Below, in pieces: positions 22,283 through 33,604 of a stretch of DNA of 64,000 nucleotides. A program made the position numbers and the translations under genes. Location: contig OX485804.1 of the NCBI GenBank assembly GCA_950295325.1, forward strand, positions 36,766,001-36,830,000, read 5' to 3'. Each line of letters starts with the position of its first letter. Within the stretch, counting starts at the first letter, position 1. The stretch comes from Polytrichum commune (taxonomy: Eukaryota > Streptophyta > Polytrichopsida > Polytrichales > Polytrichaceae). Under the pieces are notes generated by a model. That model did no database searches and had not been told where the DNA came from. It saw only the letters and a program-made list of their open reading frames with translations.

Positions 22283-22879
22283 GGATGAGAAACATCCAAT
22301 GCGGTGGCCCGGCATGTGTGTTCCGTGTTTCCCCCTTCCCTTCTCCGGCTCTTATCATGAAACGGTGGGACGTGCCTAATTCGATTACTTATCTTAAGTG
22401 GACACTTATGTTTGAGTTGTGTGCAGTTTTGGTGTGGTTCCAAGAACAGGTACAAGAAGGCATGTGTTTTTGAAGAGATTGGATTGCAAATGTTGACCAG
22501 TATGAGCGTAATTGGGAGAGCTTATATGACCATTTAACGACCATGAGAATCTTCACTTTGACAATGAATGAGATATTCATTGGATGAGAAACATCCAATG
22601 CGGTGGCCTAGCTCGTGTGTTCCGTGTTTCCCCCTTCCCTTCTCTGGCTCTTCTCATGAAACGGTGGGATGTGCCTAATTCGATTACTTATCTTAAGCGG
22701 ACACTTATGTTTGAGTCGTGTGCGGTTTTGGTGTGGTTCCAATAACGGGTACAAGAAGGCATGTGTTTTTGAAGAGATCGGATTGCAAATGTTCACCATT
22801 ATGAGCGTAATTGGGAGAGCTTATATGACCATTTAATGACCATGAGAATCTTCACTTTGATAATGAATGAGATATTCAT
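22283..22879 (+). repeat. Tandem duplication, 299-bp unit, two copies
   Basis: Copies 22283-22581 and 22582-22879 both begin GGATGAGAAACATCCAATG and end GAGATATTCAT, ~95 percent identical. No start-to-stop frame persists. The last ~130 bp also resemble 63165-63300. Confidence 0.92.
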
Positions 22880-23384
22880 ATGAGTTCATAATTGCTATAA
22901 GGAAAAGTGGCTATGGCCTTGATTTGGATTTGCTAACCATCTTGTAATAATTGTTTGTCTCATCGCCTAGGAGAACTACGTGGTTAGAAAAAAGTATTCA
23001 AGATTCATCTACATTAAGCATATGAACCATGGGGAAAGAAGCAACACTTGTAGGTGAACCTGAATCGATATGTGGATAGTTGCATGTAACAAGTAGCGAC
23101 ACTCATCTCAAATAGGCTAATCACTCCAACACATAGACTCATGAGAATGGAACATAACATTACACAACTCCTTGGTTACGTTCCGTGAGACCAAGCTTCA
23201 CATGAGCATAATCATCCTTTTATTTTGGGATTCCCCATTTATGGGAAGCATTCATGTGGTATATTGTAAACATTTGACAAGCAAATGCCAACTGTCATAG
23301 TATCTAATCACAATCTCTTTCTTTAGAAAAAAACCCATCATGTAGCTGCTCAATAATGTTATGAAAGGTGGTTGACCACCTTCA

Positions 23385-23510
23385 TAGCATCCTCCTTAAT
23401 GTCATTCCTCTTATATCCCAAAACCCTAGGGAACGGATATTCTCAATGTAAATCTCACTCCTTATTGTCAGATTTCCCTCCCATTTATCACGATTTAGCC
23501 TTGCTCATCG
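23385..23510 (+). repeat. Fragment of MITE family G
   Basis: Matches the interior of the element at 46080-46551, for example ATCCCAAAACCCTAG and AAATCTCACTCCTTATTGTC. Confidence 0.7.
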
Positions 23511-23519
23511 TTGGATCCT

Positions 23520-23930
23520 CCAGCGGAAGCACTTCAATGTTTGTGGTACTTAGTGTCGCAAATTCTATTTGCAAAGGGCCTAAACTAGATGCCTAGAGTT
23601 CTCAAAGTGTCACGCCCGCTATTTACCAATATGATACCATTCGTCAACATAAGCATCTTCTTCAAGTGAAAAAATATCTACATTAGGACACTTAGAGTAG
23701 CAGATTGGGGTACATTAGACGATGATCTTGCATTTTAGTATGCAAGGCGAAGATATTTTTGAGGGTACTAGTGGCAAGTGTCATGTGTTCACATTTTAGT
23801 ATGCAAGAGGAAGATGATATTCTTGAGCATACTAATGCCAAGTGTCATTTGTGTACACTTTAGTCAACTTGTTGACCACTGCATACCATAGGCACACACC
23901 TCATAACATTATTGAACATATTCATGCCAA
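23520..23930 (-). repeat. Dispersed repeat E, copy 1 (inverted relative to 37340-37700)
   Basis: The reverse complement aligns with 37340-37700 across several hundred bases, sharing the CTTTGCAAATAGAATTTGCG-like end, a run of short AAGTGT/ACACTT words and CTTGCATANTAAAATG. Non-coding. Confidence 0.65.
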
Positions 23931-23936
23931 GACAAG

Positions 23937-24480
23937 GGGATGGACTCTTCATTGGAAACCTAAATGATGTGCGTGGGTGACTATGAAATCAAACCTTTGT
24001 TTATGGGAAATTTATAGAGAAAATAAATGTATACGTACTAACAATAGGTTGGAAAACAAACTCATGTATGTATACCAAGCTTTTCAATTTAATGTGATAA
24101 ATGCCTCCACTACATACACAAAATATAAATCATTAAATAAATAGGCCTTTATTACATACATAGTCCACTTTCTCTTCCCAATGAGCAAGTCATTAAACTA
24201 GTTTCTATCCATAGAATACGACTCATAATAATTTGACCATAAAACGTACATCATTCGGATAAAACTAGCACATCTATTGTAAAATAATTCTTTAAACCTT
24301 AGGGGGGCCTTTTGTACATATACCTTTATTTAAAGAATCGTAAGAGCCTTTTTAAATGTACACACTACATAAACTCAATACATGTCCCTTATGTATATTG
24401 TGTACACTAATGCCTCAAACAATACCCCTTTCTACACTCACATTGTTTCTTACATGGTATGAAGAGTTCCCCCCCCCCCC
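23937..24480 (+). repeat. Dispersed repeat D, copy 1, ending in a C12 run
   Basis: Aligns in the same orientation with 48610-49180. Shared blocks include CCTACATACACAAAATA-like sequence, AAATAGGCCTTTNTTACATACA and TGGTATGAAGAGTCC. Copy 1 has C12 where copy 2 has CCACCCC. No coding content. Confidence 0.75.
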
Positions 24481-25577
24481 ACAAGATGTCCAAAATAACA
24501 TGTTGGTGTTATAATTGTGACATGTTAATCCTTCTATAAGTGTCCAACAATGACATAAATTGTATCACAAGACAACATTACCTCTACCAATGGTCAAAGA
24601 CTTACATATTAAGTATCCTTCTTTATGTTCAGTCCTCCTTTTTGACGGGTCCACCTTCATTTCATTTGACGGGTTGCTTTCATTTTTTTTAAAGTTTATT
24701 TTGTTTGTCTTTTAATGTGATAGACAACATCAAAAACTACCTTTCAAATGCGATGACTCAAATATTGCCCTCTAATCCATATTCTCCACCTCTGTCCTAC
24801 ATAATGTTACTTGCATCAAAGCATCCAAAGTGTCCAACTTTAATGAAGCTCGCTGGTGGCTCTTGATAGCATTTTGTTTTGAAAATCCCCTTTTATTAAA
24901 TTGTAATACTAGCAGGAAATGACAAGTAAATTTGTCAAAGTTTCATGAGATGTAGCCAACTAGTATACCACTTTTTGTTGATGCCCCCACAAAATTGCCA
25001 TGCCTCATACGATGATTTGTTTTCACATTCATGCCTCAAAGTTTCTAGAAACTCAAGCAACTCAAATCTACTTGCATCACTTTCAATTTGCATCAATCGA
25101 AATTTTATGATCAATCTCTCCAACCATTGCTCTAACATAGTTATACAAACTTCTTTATCACTTGGATAATACTATGGATTGATTTTTTTTGATGTGTTGA
25201 ACACAAGTAAATCATGAAACTTTATGTATAAATAAGGTATAACAATAAATAATGTGCTATGATTTACAAACATACTATGGCCGGAATTGTGGAACGATCA
25301 TCAAGCATAACTTTTTTCGACGAGAGTTTACCCATATCAAGATTGAAGCATAATTATGAAGAAGATGACATTTTAGTTGATTGAAAAATAGTTTAGTGGC
25401 CTAATGATAGTTTGCATCAAATTTATTCATAGTAAGCAAGATGTACTGATTATTAACCTTTTAGTTAACCCCGCTTGGCTTCGCCCCTGCTAATTGCTCC
25501 TAAACACCTATTTCACAACAAACTATCAATGAATGGGGAGAACCAACCACTAGTTACAAATAAACCAATTAAGTTTC

Positions 25578-25900
25578 ATGTAACTAGTTGAAGTTAAAGA
25601 CTTTACGGATTATCCTCAATTCAATAATGAAAAACCAAAAAATCACAATATGTAACCATTTGGACTTAGAAACACTAGGGTTTTGACCGATTATGCCCAA
25701 AATCCTTCCCGGGCACTGCAAACTATATCTATGACTTGGAGGTGATTCATAGTTGAGTTTGAGGAATAACCAGTTGAAGTTCAAGATTTCAAAAGAAGAA
25801 AGAAAAACTGAAAGATCACAACATATAACCAGCTAGACTTCGAAACACTAGGATTTTTATTGATTATGTTCATAAATTTGTCCAGACATTACAGACTATA
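25578..25900 (-). repeat. Dispersed repeat N, two diverged inverted copies in tandem
   Basis: 25578-25710 and 25755-25900 each carry a GGACTTNGAAACACTAGG-like block that is the complement of the CCTAGTGTTTCCAAGTCCAA block at 48290. Confidence 0.65.
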
Positions 25901-26093
25901 ACTGAGACTTGAACATGATTGCTCCTTTGAGGATCATGTAAATTACTTTGCTACATACATATTATCTCTCGTCACTATCACAATCACATTGAAAACTCAA
26001 CATAAACTCAAATCGGGTTTAGTTAGGTCTCACTTACAAATGTCGAAGTTGACTCATATCTCCTAAGTCACTATGAAATCAAAGCATGGCTTA

Positions 26094-26120
26094 TGTATAT
26101 ATATATATATATATATATCA
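26094..26120 (+). repeat. (TA)n microsatellite
   Basis: About 13 TA units. Confidence 0.9.
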
Positions 26121-26630
26121 TGGGATACAATATTGTTTGCCCATAGTTATGTGATATGGTTGACGGATAATGATTGGGGAGACCTTTCTTTTGATAGGAT
26201 GATTTGTTTTCCCCTTTCCGTGTGACGTGTATTTTTTCATTTATTTATTTATTTTTGACGGACAAGATTAAATTTAGACTTTATATGCCTTTCTTTTGGC
26301 TTGTGACAGGTGCAAAAGAAGCCTTGTTTATGTTCGTCCAATTAGGATATGCAACTTGGCTTCACGTAGATGAGGATTGGAACTCATGGATGAAGCTCAA
26401 GGATTGAGGCAATTAATTTTATTTATTTAACATCATTGATGCCAAGAAAACTTGACGTCATTTTGAAGACTCTTGGTCACTTTTAGATTTTCCTATGACA
26501 GGTCCCGGAACGATTTTGATTCAATCTCTCCAATGCAAAGTGGTTGTAAAACACCGTAGTTTGCAACACCACATCCCAACCAAGACACTCAAAGTTCCTC
26601 TCGCGATAAGAGGACTTGCCTTATTCCACT

Positions 26631-28699
26631 TGTGAGCCAAATTTTTGGTCATTTAATTTAACTATAGGCTGATGGTGGAGAAGTGGATGGAATCCATCCA
26701 CTGGGATGAAGATAGTTGAACTATAGGAAGTAGTTAGAACTATAGGCACGGGCTTAGGTGCCCTTAGGTAGTTAGGATAACTATCGTCTTCCTCGCCTCC
26801 GTAAGAGGGTTGGCGAGGATGGCAAAGGCAGACATTACTCAGATAGCTTGAGCGCATCGTAGAACTAATAGTCTTGTCTCCCTCAGCACCGCATTTGGGC
26901 GAGGTCTATTGTTGAACTATCTTCCGAAGTAAAACTTGGTGTTCGGAGCAGTGATTGCAAGACACTGTTTGCTACGGAAGTTTATTTCTGAATTTTGAGT
27001 TATGATGAACGGCCGAGAATGGTCGAACTATTGTCTTGCGTAGTGTGATTGCTTGTGAGTCTGGATAACTATTGTCTGTAATCGAAATAGTGATGAACTG
27101 AGGACGTGATTGAAAGTATGAGTGAACCAGAGAGGATGAAGCCATGTGGGCAGAGATTGGATTAATCTGAGATTGAAGAGGAGAGATTCAGGGATTAAGA
27201 AAGAGGGATGAACTGGAGAGTGCTAATTGTGTGCATTCAGATCAACGTGAGTAAGTAAGTATTGGGAGAGAAGGTGTGAATAAAGAGTGATGGAGAATGT
27301 GAGTGAATAAGATGAATCACGATAAGCGAGTAAATGAATAATCTGAGAGGGAAGAGAAATCGAGAAGAGAAACTATTGGCGAGTGATATTGGCAATTGTG
27401 CAACCATCATTGGATGAGAGGACTGGTACATAGTTGAATTGATTGAAACTGCAAGTCCAGAGGGTAATCGATTGACCTTATGAGTGACTTGTGTTCGGAT
27501 TGAGAAGTATATCCTGAAGAGAAGATAAAATGTAATGAGAGGTTTACCAAGAGTGAAGAAGTGTACAACTATGAGCACACAAACCGAACGATCATAGTTA
27601 AACTATCGTTTGAGTGAGAGGGTGACTGAGATTGATAAGAGTAAGTGGAAGAAAACTATAATCTCCCTGAGAGAGGGGTTGCCGAGAATAGATGAAGAGG
27701 GAGAGAAAGAGAGAAGGCCAAGTGTCAGCAGAGCGTTAACTGGGATCGATATTGTGTAACTATTGGCTATGGTGGAATTCTCTATAGGCTGTAAGGGGAG
27801 GCCGAGAGGACAAGAGTCAGACCATTGTGTGGAATGATTAGTGTTAACCTGAGGAAGGTAGGAAGAAATTAAAGGAATATTGCTTAGCCGTAAGAGATCA
27901 TAGTTGAAATATGAACTTAGGCTGATAGGTTTATAATTGGGAAGAATGGAATTTAAGAGAGAATCTCAATCAACTGAAGTGATGAGAAATCGCTTATGAT
28001 CAGTTGATTAGAGGAATGAGTAAGGTTTGTAAGAAAGATTGAATGCAAGCAAAATAAAATTAACTTTGGATTATAAAGAAAACCTAGGCATAAGTTAATT
28101 CAATTTTGATCGGAGTTGTAATCGATAATTAGCCAAGAGATTAGATCTTTGAGTATGGAATGTGATTTAACCCATTCAACTATTATCTTGTGTGTTACCC
28201 TGGTTGTTGTTGTTGTAGGTTGTGCAGGGCGACCAAGACTATAGCTTGACTGATAATGGTTAATTGCATAAGTTGTGAGTAATGATTAAATCGGGAATTA
28301 AGGAATAAACAATTGTCTTGTATTGGAATTAACTTGGACCAAGTAATGAAGGAATTGTTTTGAATTGAAGATGCATTGGCCAATGGTTATCAAAGACAAT
28401 TGTGTTACTCAAAGACTATTGTTCTCTCTTGACTATTGTTCTACAAAATCTCATGACGAGATGGTTACTATTGAGACTGACACACATACCCTACTGAATG
28501 AGATACAGTGAGAGGAAACCAAGAGAGAAAGAGAGTGAAAGACATACCAGTCATGTTTTAGAGTGAAGATAGCAACCCTTTGGTCTAATTAAGGAACTAT
28601 GAAGTGACAAATGCCTGTAATAGACACCAGTTAAGTCTTCCTTGAGAGTCTGTACCCTGGGTTTTTGGGTTATTTAAGTGAGAGCAAAACCTAACTACA
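26631..28699 (+). mobile_element. Solo LTR with 5-bp target-site duplication
   Basis: A 2069-bp sequence starting TGTGAGCC and ending CTAACTACA (TG...CA), flanked by CCACT at 26626-26630 and again at 28700-28704. The last ~110 bp align with the LTR ending at 7810. Both LTRs are studded with a CTAT-centred motif (here AACTATAGGC, AACTATCGTC and similar). The element interior is gone, as expected after recombination between the two LTRs of one insertion. The sequences are diverged (roughly 60-65 percent at the conserved end), so it belongs to a different subfamily. Confidence 0.88.
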
Positions 28700-28704
28700 C
28701 CACT

Positions 28705-30124
28705 CCACTACTTATTCCACTCCACTAGTGCGATCTCTTGTAAAAAATAAACGCCCATAGTGGATACTTGCAGGGCTCAAGACCCTTGATGTGCTCAAAT
28801 GGTCTCATGAGAAATTTCAATCAAAACTAACAAATCCATGAGTTATGTAAAATTGATATCATAAGATTTAGATATGATAAATGAGCTTTTCTTGTAATCA
28901 AAATTGGTCACACGGGCCCTCCAAAGTGTATAGAGCTCAATCGATGGATTGCATATTGTAGTCATTAGAATTGTCATATGTATCCATTTTGAAATATTTA
29001 CCTAGTTGGTCAACTTTGTTGGATGTCCTATGGAAACTTCATTTAGTGGCAATAAGTTAGTTCCCCCTCTCATGCCAAAATGAAAGTGAATTAAAGAAGG
29101 GATCCATCATATGACAAAAGTGAAGTATTCTTTAGCCACCTGACTCAACTGTAGCGGCTTTTGATTGCTCCAATGCAACAACTACTAGCCAAGGTTGCTC
29201 TCTTGTACGTGGGCACGAAGTCATCTTTCATTCTTCAAGGATAGGATATAAGTGTTGTGGTGACTAACCTACTTGACAATCATCTTCCATTCTCAAGTAT
29301 ATAATTGTTTCAATGACAACCTATTTGCAAGCACTACTAGGATCATGCCCCATGTAGACAAACACTGGAAAATACAAATACCAAATTCAAAATATGTACC
29401 CTAAAACAATGATTATTTACTCAAATTTTGTAAGTATCACTATTCACTGCTCATGTGTTACCGCTCACCGCTCATCGCTCATGTCTTAGCTTCCATCTTT
29501 TGAGCACATAGTTTGATCCCATCGTAAGATGATGATTATTATTATTATTCCAGTTTATGTTCATAATTTCAAGCTTGGTAACTATCACACACCACTCAAA
29601 ATCAGGTGTAAGCTTAGCCCTTTGTCATTTGAAGAGGTTTATGTGATCGCTTCCAATCGTAGTTGAAGAGTGAAGGTATCTAGTGCGGATACATTTGTCA
29701 GACATAGTGGGCCTTCATCCAACTGATGGCCTATAAGCAACAAACAAGGAATGGGGAAACATAAGGATGCACTTTACATTTCAATACTCACACTCATGTT
29801 TGAGATGTTTGATCTTGGAAAGAAAGAAGAAAACATGGGTTACAACTTCCTTTCTAGCGAAGGTTTCTAATTCATATTTTAGAACATCTTCGATTTGAGT
29901 TGAAACTGTAACACGTGGGCTATCATGAGGTCCAGGGTGGGTTCCAATTGGAGTCTACATCTAGAAAACCTTGGAGGGTCCAATATACCCTTTTGTGGCC
30001 CTCACTGTTGGACTCAAGATTGGACCCAAGCTTGTCGAAGACCGGTTTCTTAAACTCGGAGGCTTAAAAAATTTCTCGAGTGGGGATTGTCAAGATTTGA
30101 CATAAATGCAATGTTGCATTAAAG
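28705..30124. other. Gap without recognisable genes
   Basis: Low-complexity plant intergenic sequence with an (ATT)n run near 29537. Nothing else is supported. Confidence 0.45.
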
Positions 30125-31756
30125 CCACAACGTTTTCTCATACATCGGATATGAACCCTAGTATAAGTTCTTTTGAATCCAAAGCTTTGCTCTCGACCAA
30201 AAGGAATCGCTCAATTGTAGCCACAACGTTTTCTCATACATCGGATCCGAACCCTAGTATAAGTTCGTTTGAATCCAAAGCTTTGCTCTCGACCATAAGG
30301 AATCGCTCAATTGTAGCCACAACGTTTTCTCATACATCGGATCCGAACCCTAGTATAAGTTCTTTTGAATCCAGAACTTTGCTCTCGACTATAAGGAATA
30401 GCTCAATTGTTGCCACAACGTTTTCTCATACATTGGATCCGAACCCCAATATAAGTTCTTTTGAATCCAAAGCTTTGCTCTCGACCATAAGGAATCGCTG
30501 AATTGTTGCCACAACGTTTTCTCATACATCGGATCCGAACCCTAGTATAAGTTTGTTTGAATCCAAAGCTTTGCTCTCGACCATAAGGAATCGCTCAATT
30601 GTAGTCACAACGTTTTCTCATACATTGGATCCGAACCCTAGTATAAGTTCTTTTGAATCCAAAACTTTGCTCTCGACTATAAGGAATCGCTGAATTGTTG
30701 CCACAACGTTTTCTCATACGTTGGATCCGAACCCCAATATAAGTTCTTTTGAGTCCAAAGCTTTGCTCTCGACCATAAGGAATCGCTGAATTGTTGCCAC
30801 AACGTTTTCTCATACGTTGGATCCGAACCCCAATATAAGTTCTTTTGAGTCCAAAGCTTTGCTCTCGACCATAAGGAATCGCTGAATTGTTGCCACAACG
30901 TTTTCTCATACATCGGATCCGAACCCTAGTATAAGTTCGTTTGAATCCAAAACTTTGCTCTCGACTATAAGGAATCGCTCAATTGTAGTCACAACGTTTT
31001 CTCATACATTGGATCCGAACCCTAGTATAAGTTCTTTTGAATCCAAAGCTTTGCTCTCGACCATAAGGAATCGCTCAATTGTAGCCACAACGTTTTCTCA
31101 TACATCGGATCTGAACCCTAGTATAAGTTTGTTTGAATCCAAAGCTTTGCTCTCGACCATAAGGAATCACTCAATTGTAGTCACAACGTTTTCTCATACA
31201 TTGGATCCGAACCCTAGTATAAGTTCTTTTGAATCCAAAACTTTGCTCTCGACTATAAGGACTCGCTGAATTGTTGCCACAACGTTTTCTCATACGTTGG
31301 ATCCGAACCCCAATATAAGTTCTTTTGAGTCCAAAGCTTTGCTCTCGACCATAAGGAATCGCTGAATTGTTGCCACAACGTTTTCTCATACATCGGATCC
31401 GAACCCTAGTATAAGTTCGTTTGAATCCAAAACTTTGCTCTCGACCATAAGGAATCGCTCAATTGTAATCACAACGTTTTCTCATACATCGGATCCGAAC
31501 CCTAGTATAAGTTCTTTTGAATCCAAAACTTTGCTCTCGACCATAAGGAATCGCTGAATTGTTGCCACAACGTTTTCTCATACATTGGATCCGAACCCCA
31601 ATATAAGTTCTTTTGAGTCCAAAGCTTTGCTCTCGACCATAAGGAATCGCTCAATTGTTGCCACAACGTTTTCTCATACATCGGATCCGAACCCTAGTAT
31701 AAGTTCTTTTGAATCCAAAGCTTTGCTCTCGACCAAAAGGAATTGCTTGATTGGAG
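30125..31756 (+). repeat. 96-bp tandem satellite, 17 units, no length variation
   Basis: The marker CCACAACG (or TCACAACG) recurs every 96 bp from 30125 to 31661 with no indel. Units also share TTTTCTCATACATCGGATCC, AACCCTAGTATAAGTTC and TTTGCTCTCGAC. Variants fall into three classes that recur in order A-B-C (CATCGG...CGTTTG; ...CAAAACTTTG; CCCCAATATAAG...GAGTCC), giving a 288-bp higher-order unit at 30221-30508, 30509-30796, 31085-31372 and 31373-31660. Because 96 is a multiple of three, several frames stay open on both strands (a 32-residue repeat). No start context, homology or flanking exon supports translation. Confidence 0.95.
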
Positions 31757-32429
31757 AGTTTATTTTGCTTTGGACCCTAGTGTAAAGCCACCCTAAGGAA
31801 TAAATCCCGGGTATGCGATGGATGAGAAAATGGGAGGGTGGATGAAAAGGGGTGAGGCACGGGCATCGGGGGGCACGAGGCACGGGGCTTATGCTGGCCT
31901 GGAATTAGGGTTGTAGCGGTGGAGATGGATATGGAGATTAGAGGTCATGAGATCGGAGCGGGCCCAAGGAGCGTGCAGTGGGCGGGAGAAACGGGATCTA
32001 AAACCGAGGATTGAAGGAAATAAGTGCAACAGACGGACGTCGAGGTTGCGAGGATTCAGATATGCGAGGACTCGTGGGAGTTAGTTCATGATGCCAAGGA
32101 CTTGAGTTAACGAGTTTATTAGAGTAGGCAGAACGCGGCGAACGGGTTGGCGGCACGAGTTTGTTTCTATTTGCCATGCGAGCTGCCATGTGTAGAGTGG
32201 AAGGCTTGCTAATTTCTCGTCTTCCTCCATGCTCCTCGTGCGCCCTGGCAACTTCAACAACTGGTCGACGTGGAAGTGGAAGTTATGGAGCCCGCGGTGA
32301 CGAGGAGTAGGAAGCCGTAGTTTTTGCGCGCGAGAGGTAGAGGAGTTGGAGTGGATATGGAATTGGTGACTCTTGTAAGGACGGGCGAGTGGGAGTTGAA
32401 CGGACGAGGGGGAGGACGAGGGCGAGGGC
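31757..32429 (+). promoter_or_regulatory. GC-rich upstream region of the ACR gene
   Basis: GC content rises sharply after the AT-rich satellite. The region lies directly before the putative leader exon, so it is the likely promoter. No TATA box was confidently placed. Short frames here on both strands look incidental. Confidence 0.4.
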
Positions 32430-32562
32430 GGGGACGGAATCCGAGTCGATGGCTGCTTGGTGCAGGTGTAGGTCGCGGAGTGTGTTCTGTTTGCAGCTTC
32501 CCGCTGTCTTCGCAGCTGTTAGTGCAGGAAAGCCTCAGTCGTAGCTGAATTCCATCCAGAAG
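32430..32562 (+). other. Putative 5' leader exon of the ACR gene (visible part)
   Basis: It ends at an excellent donor, CCAGAAG|GTGCGTCA (intron from 32563). A strong acceptor with a pyrimidine tract (TTCTTCTTTTTCGCAG, ending 33585) lies 19 nt before the ACR start codon, giving a 1023-bp leader intron. The segment is homologous to the reverse complement of 56187-56380. It contains stops and an upstream ATG, so it is non-coding leader. The 5' end is not determinable. Confidence 0.5.
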
Positions 32563-33604
32563 GTGCGTCAGGTTTTCTGGAGGCGGTAATAGATAGGTAG
32601 ACAGATGAATGTCGTTTAGTTTGAGGAATAAACACGATCCACATGCCTGTGATACTCCTTTAAATGTTCCTACTGCGGACGCACAACATTTAGATCAACC
32701 GTTGAGAACTCGGTCGCCACAAATTCTTGCCGGAGGTTGCTGGAGTCTGTAGTTTAGTCTACGTGGCAGTCTCCCTCTGAGTTGGATAGATTCGACTTAT
32801 GCTAGCTGATTCTTGGTCATTAGAATGGACACGGCAGTGTTATCAAGCAATGACAAGAATTTGGTGCGAAGGAAAGACGTCTGAACTGCTGTGTCTGTGT
32901 CTCCTAAAGGTAGTGATTATAGGAGTATTATTCACCTTAGATAATCTCGGATGCCCGAAGCCATTCACCAGGGGAAGATTTTCTGCTATAGCCTGTCTGT
33001 AATAATTATTACAACACGAATTGCATCTAACACATAAGCTCTAAGTTGTCATTGAGAATTTTCCGCACGGAAATTGTGCATATGGTAGTTTTTACACTTC
33101 TAGAAATTGATGGTACTCTCAGTCGCAATTCGCTTACAATTTTGTTAGAGAATCATGAACTAATTGGCATTCTGTTACCTAGTTAGATTATTATCTCAAG
33201 AAATGGATGAAGGTTACAAACTAGTACCTCCTGAATGTTACACTACAGGATATGCATCAAGCGTATGGAATTGGTACAAATCAAACTTGCATCCGATTGG
33301 TTATTGGTGAACGCCTTGTGATCGATTCATTCTAAGCACTCCGAGTTCCTGGCGACATGGCTTTTCTTAATTCCTCTAAACATCGAAATAAAGATTTGAC
33401 AGCATGCATGATCAGGATGTATTATATGTGACTGTGTAGACTTTATACATCTGTATGTGACCTGCTTTCATGGTACATTGCTGTTATGTTTATATCTATT
33501 GATGTTATTTTCTGATAGGAGCAGATTGTATACCGGAAATAAGGCTCGAAGCATAAGCGCATGTTGCTTTTTCTTCTTTTTCGCAGGTGATACGGTGAGC
33601 AATC

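Noticed and set aside
21702-22455. Overlapping frames around the G17 tract
   Set aside because: Pro/Pro-rich minus frames come from the homopolymer and its GC-rich flank; no conserved motif.
30125-31756. 96-bp array as a CRISPR array or as a repeat-protein gene
   Set aside because: There are no unique spacers between constant repeats. The open frames follow from a period divisible by three, and no start, flanking exon or homology supports coding.
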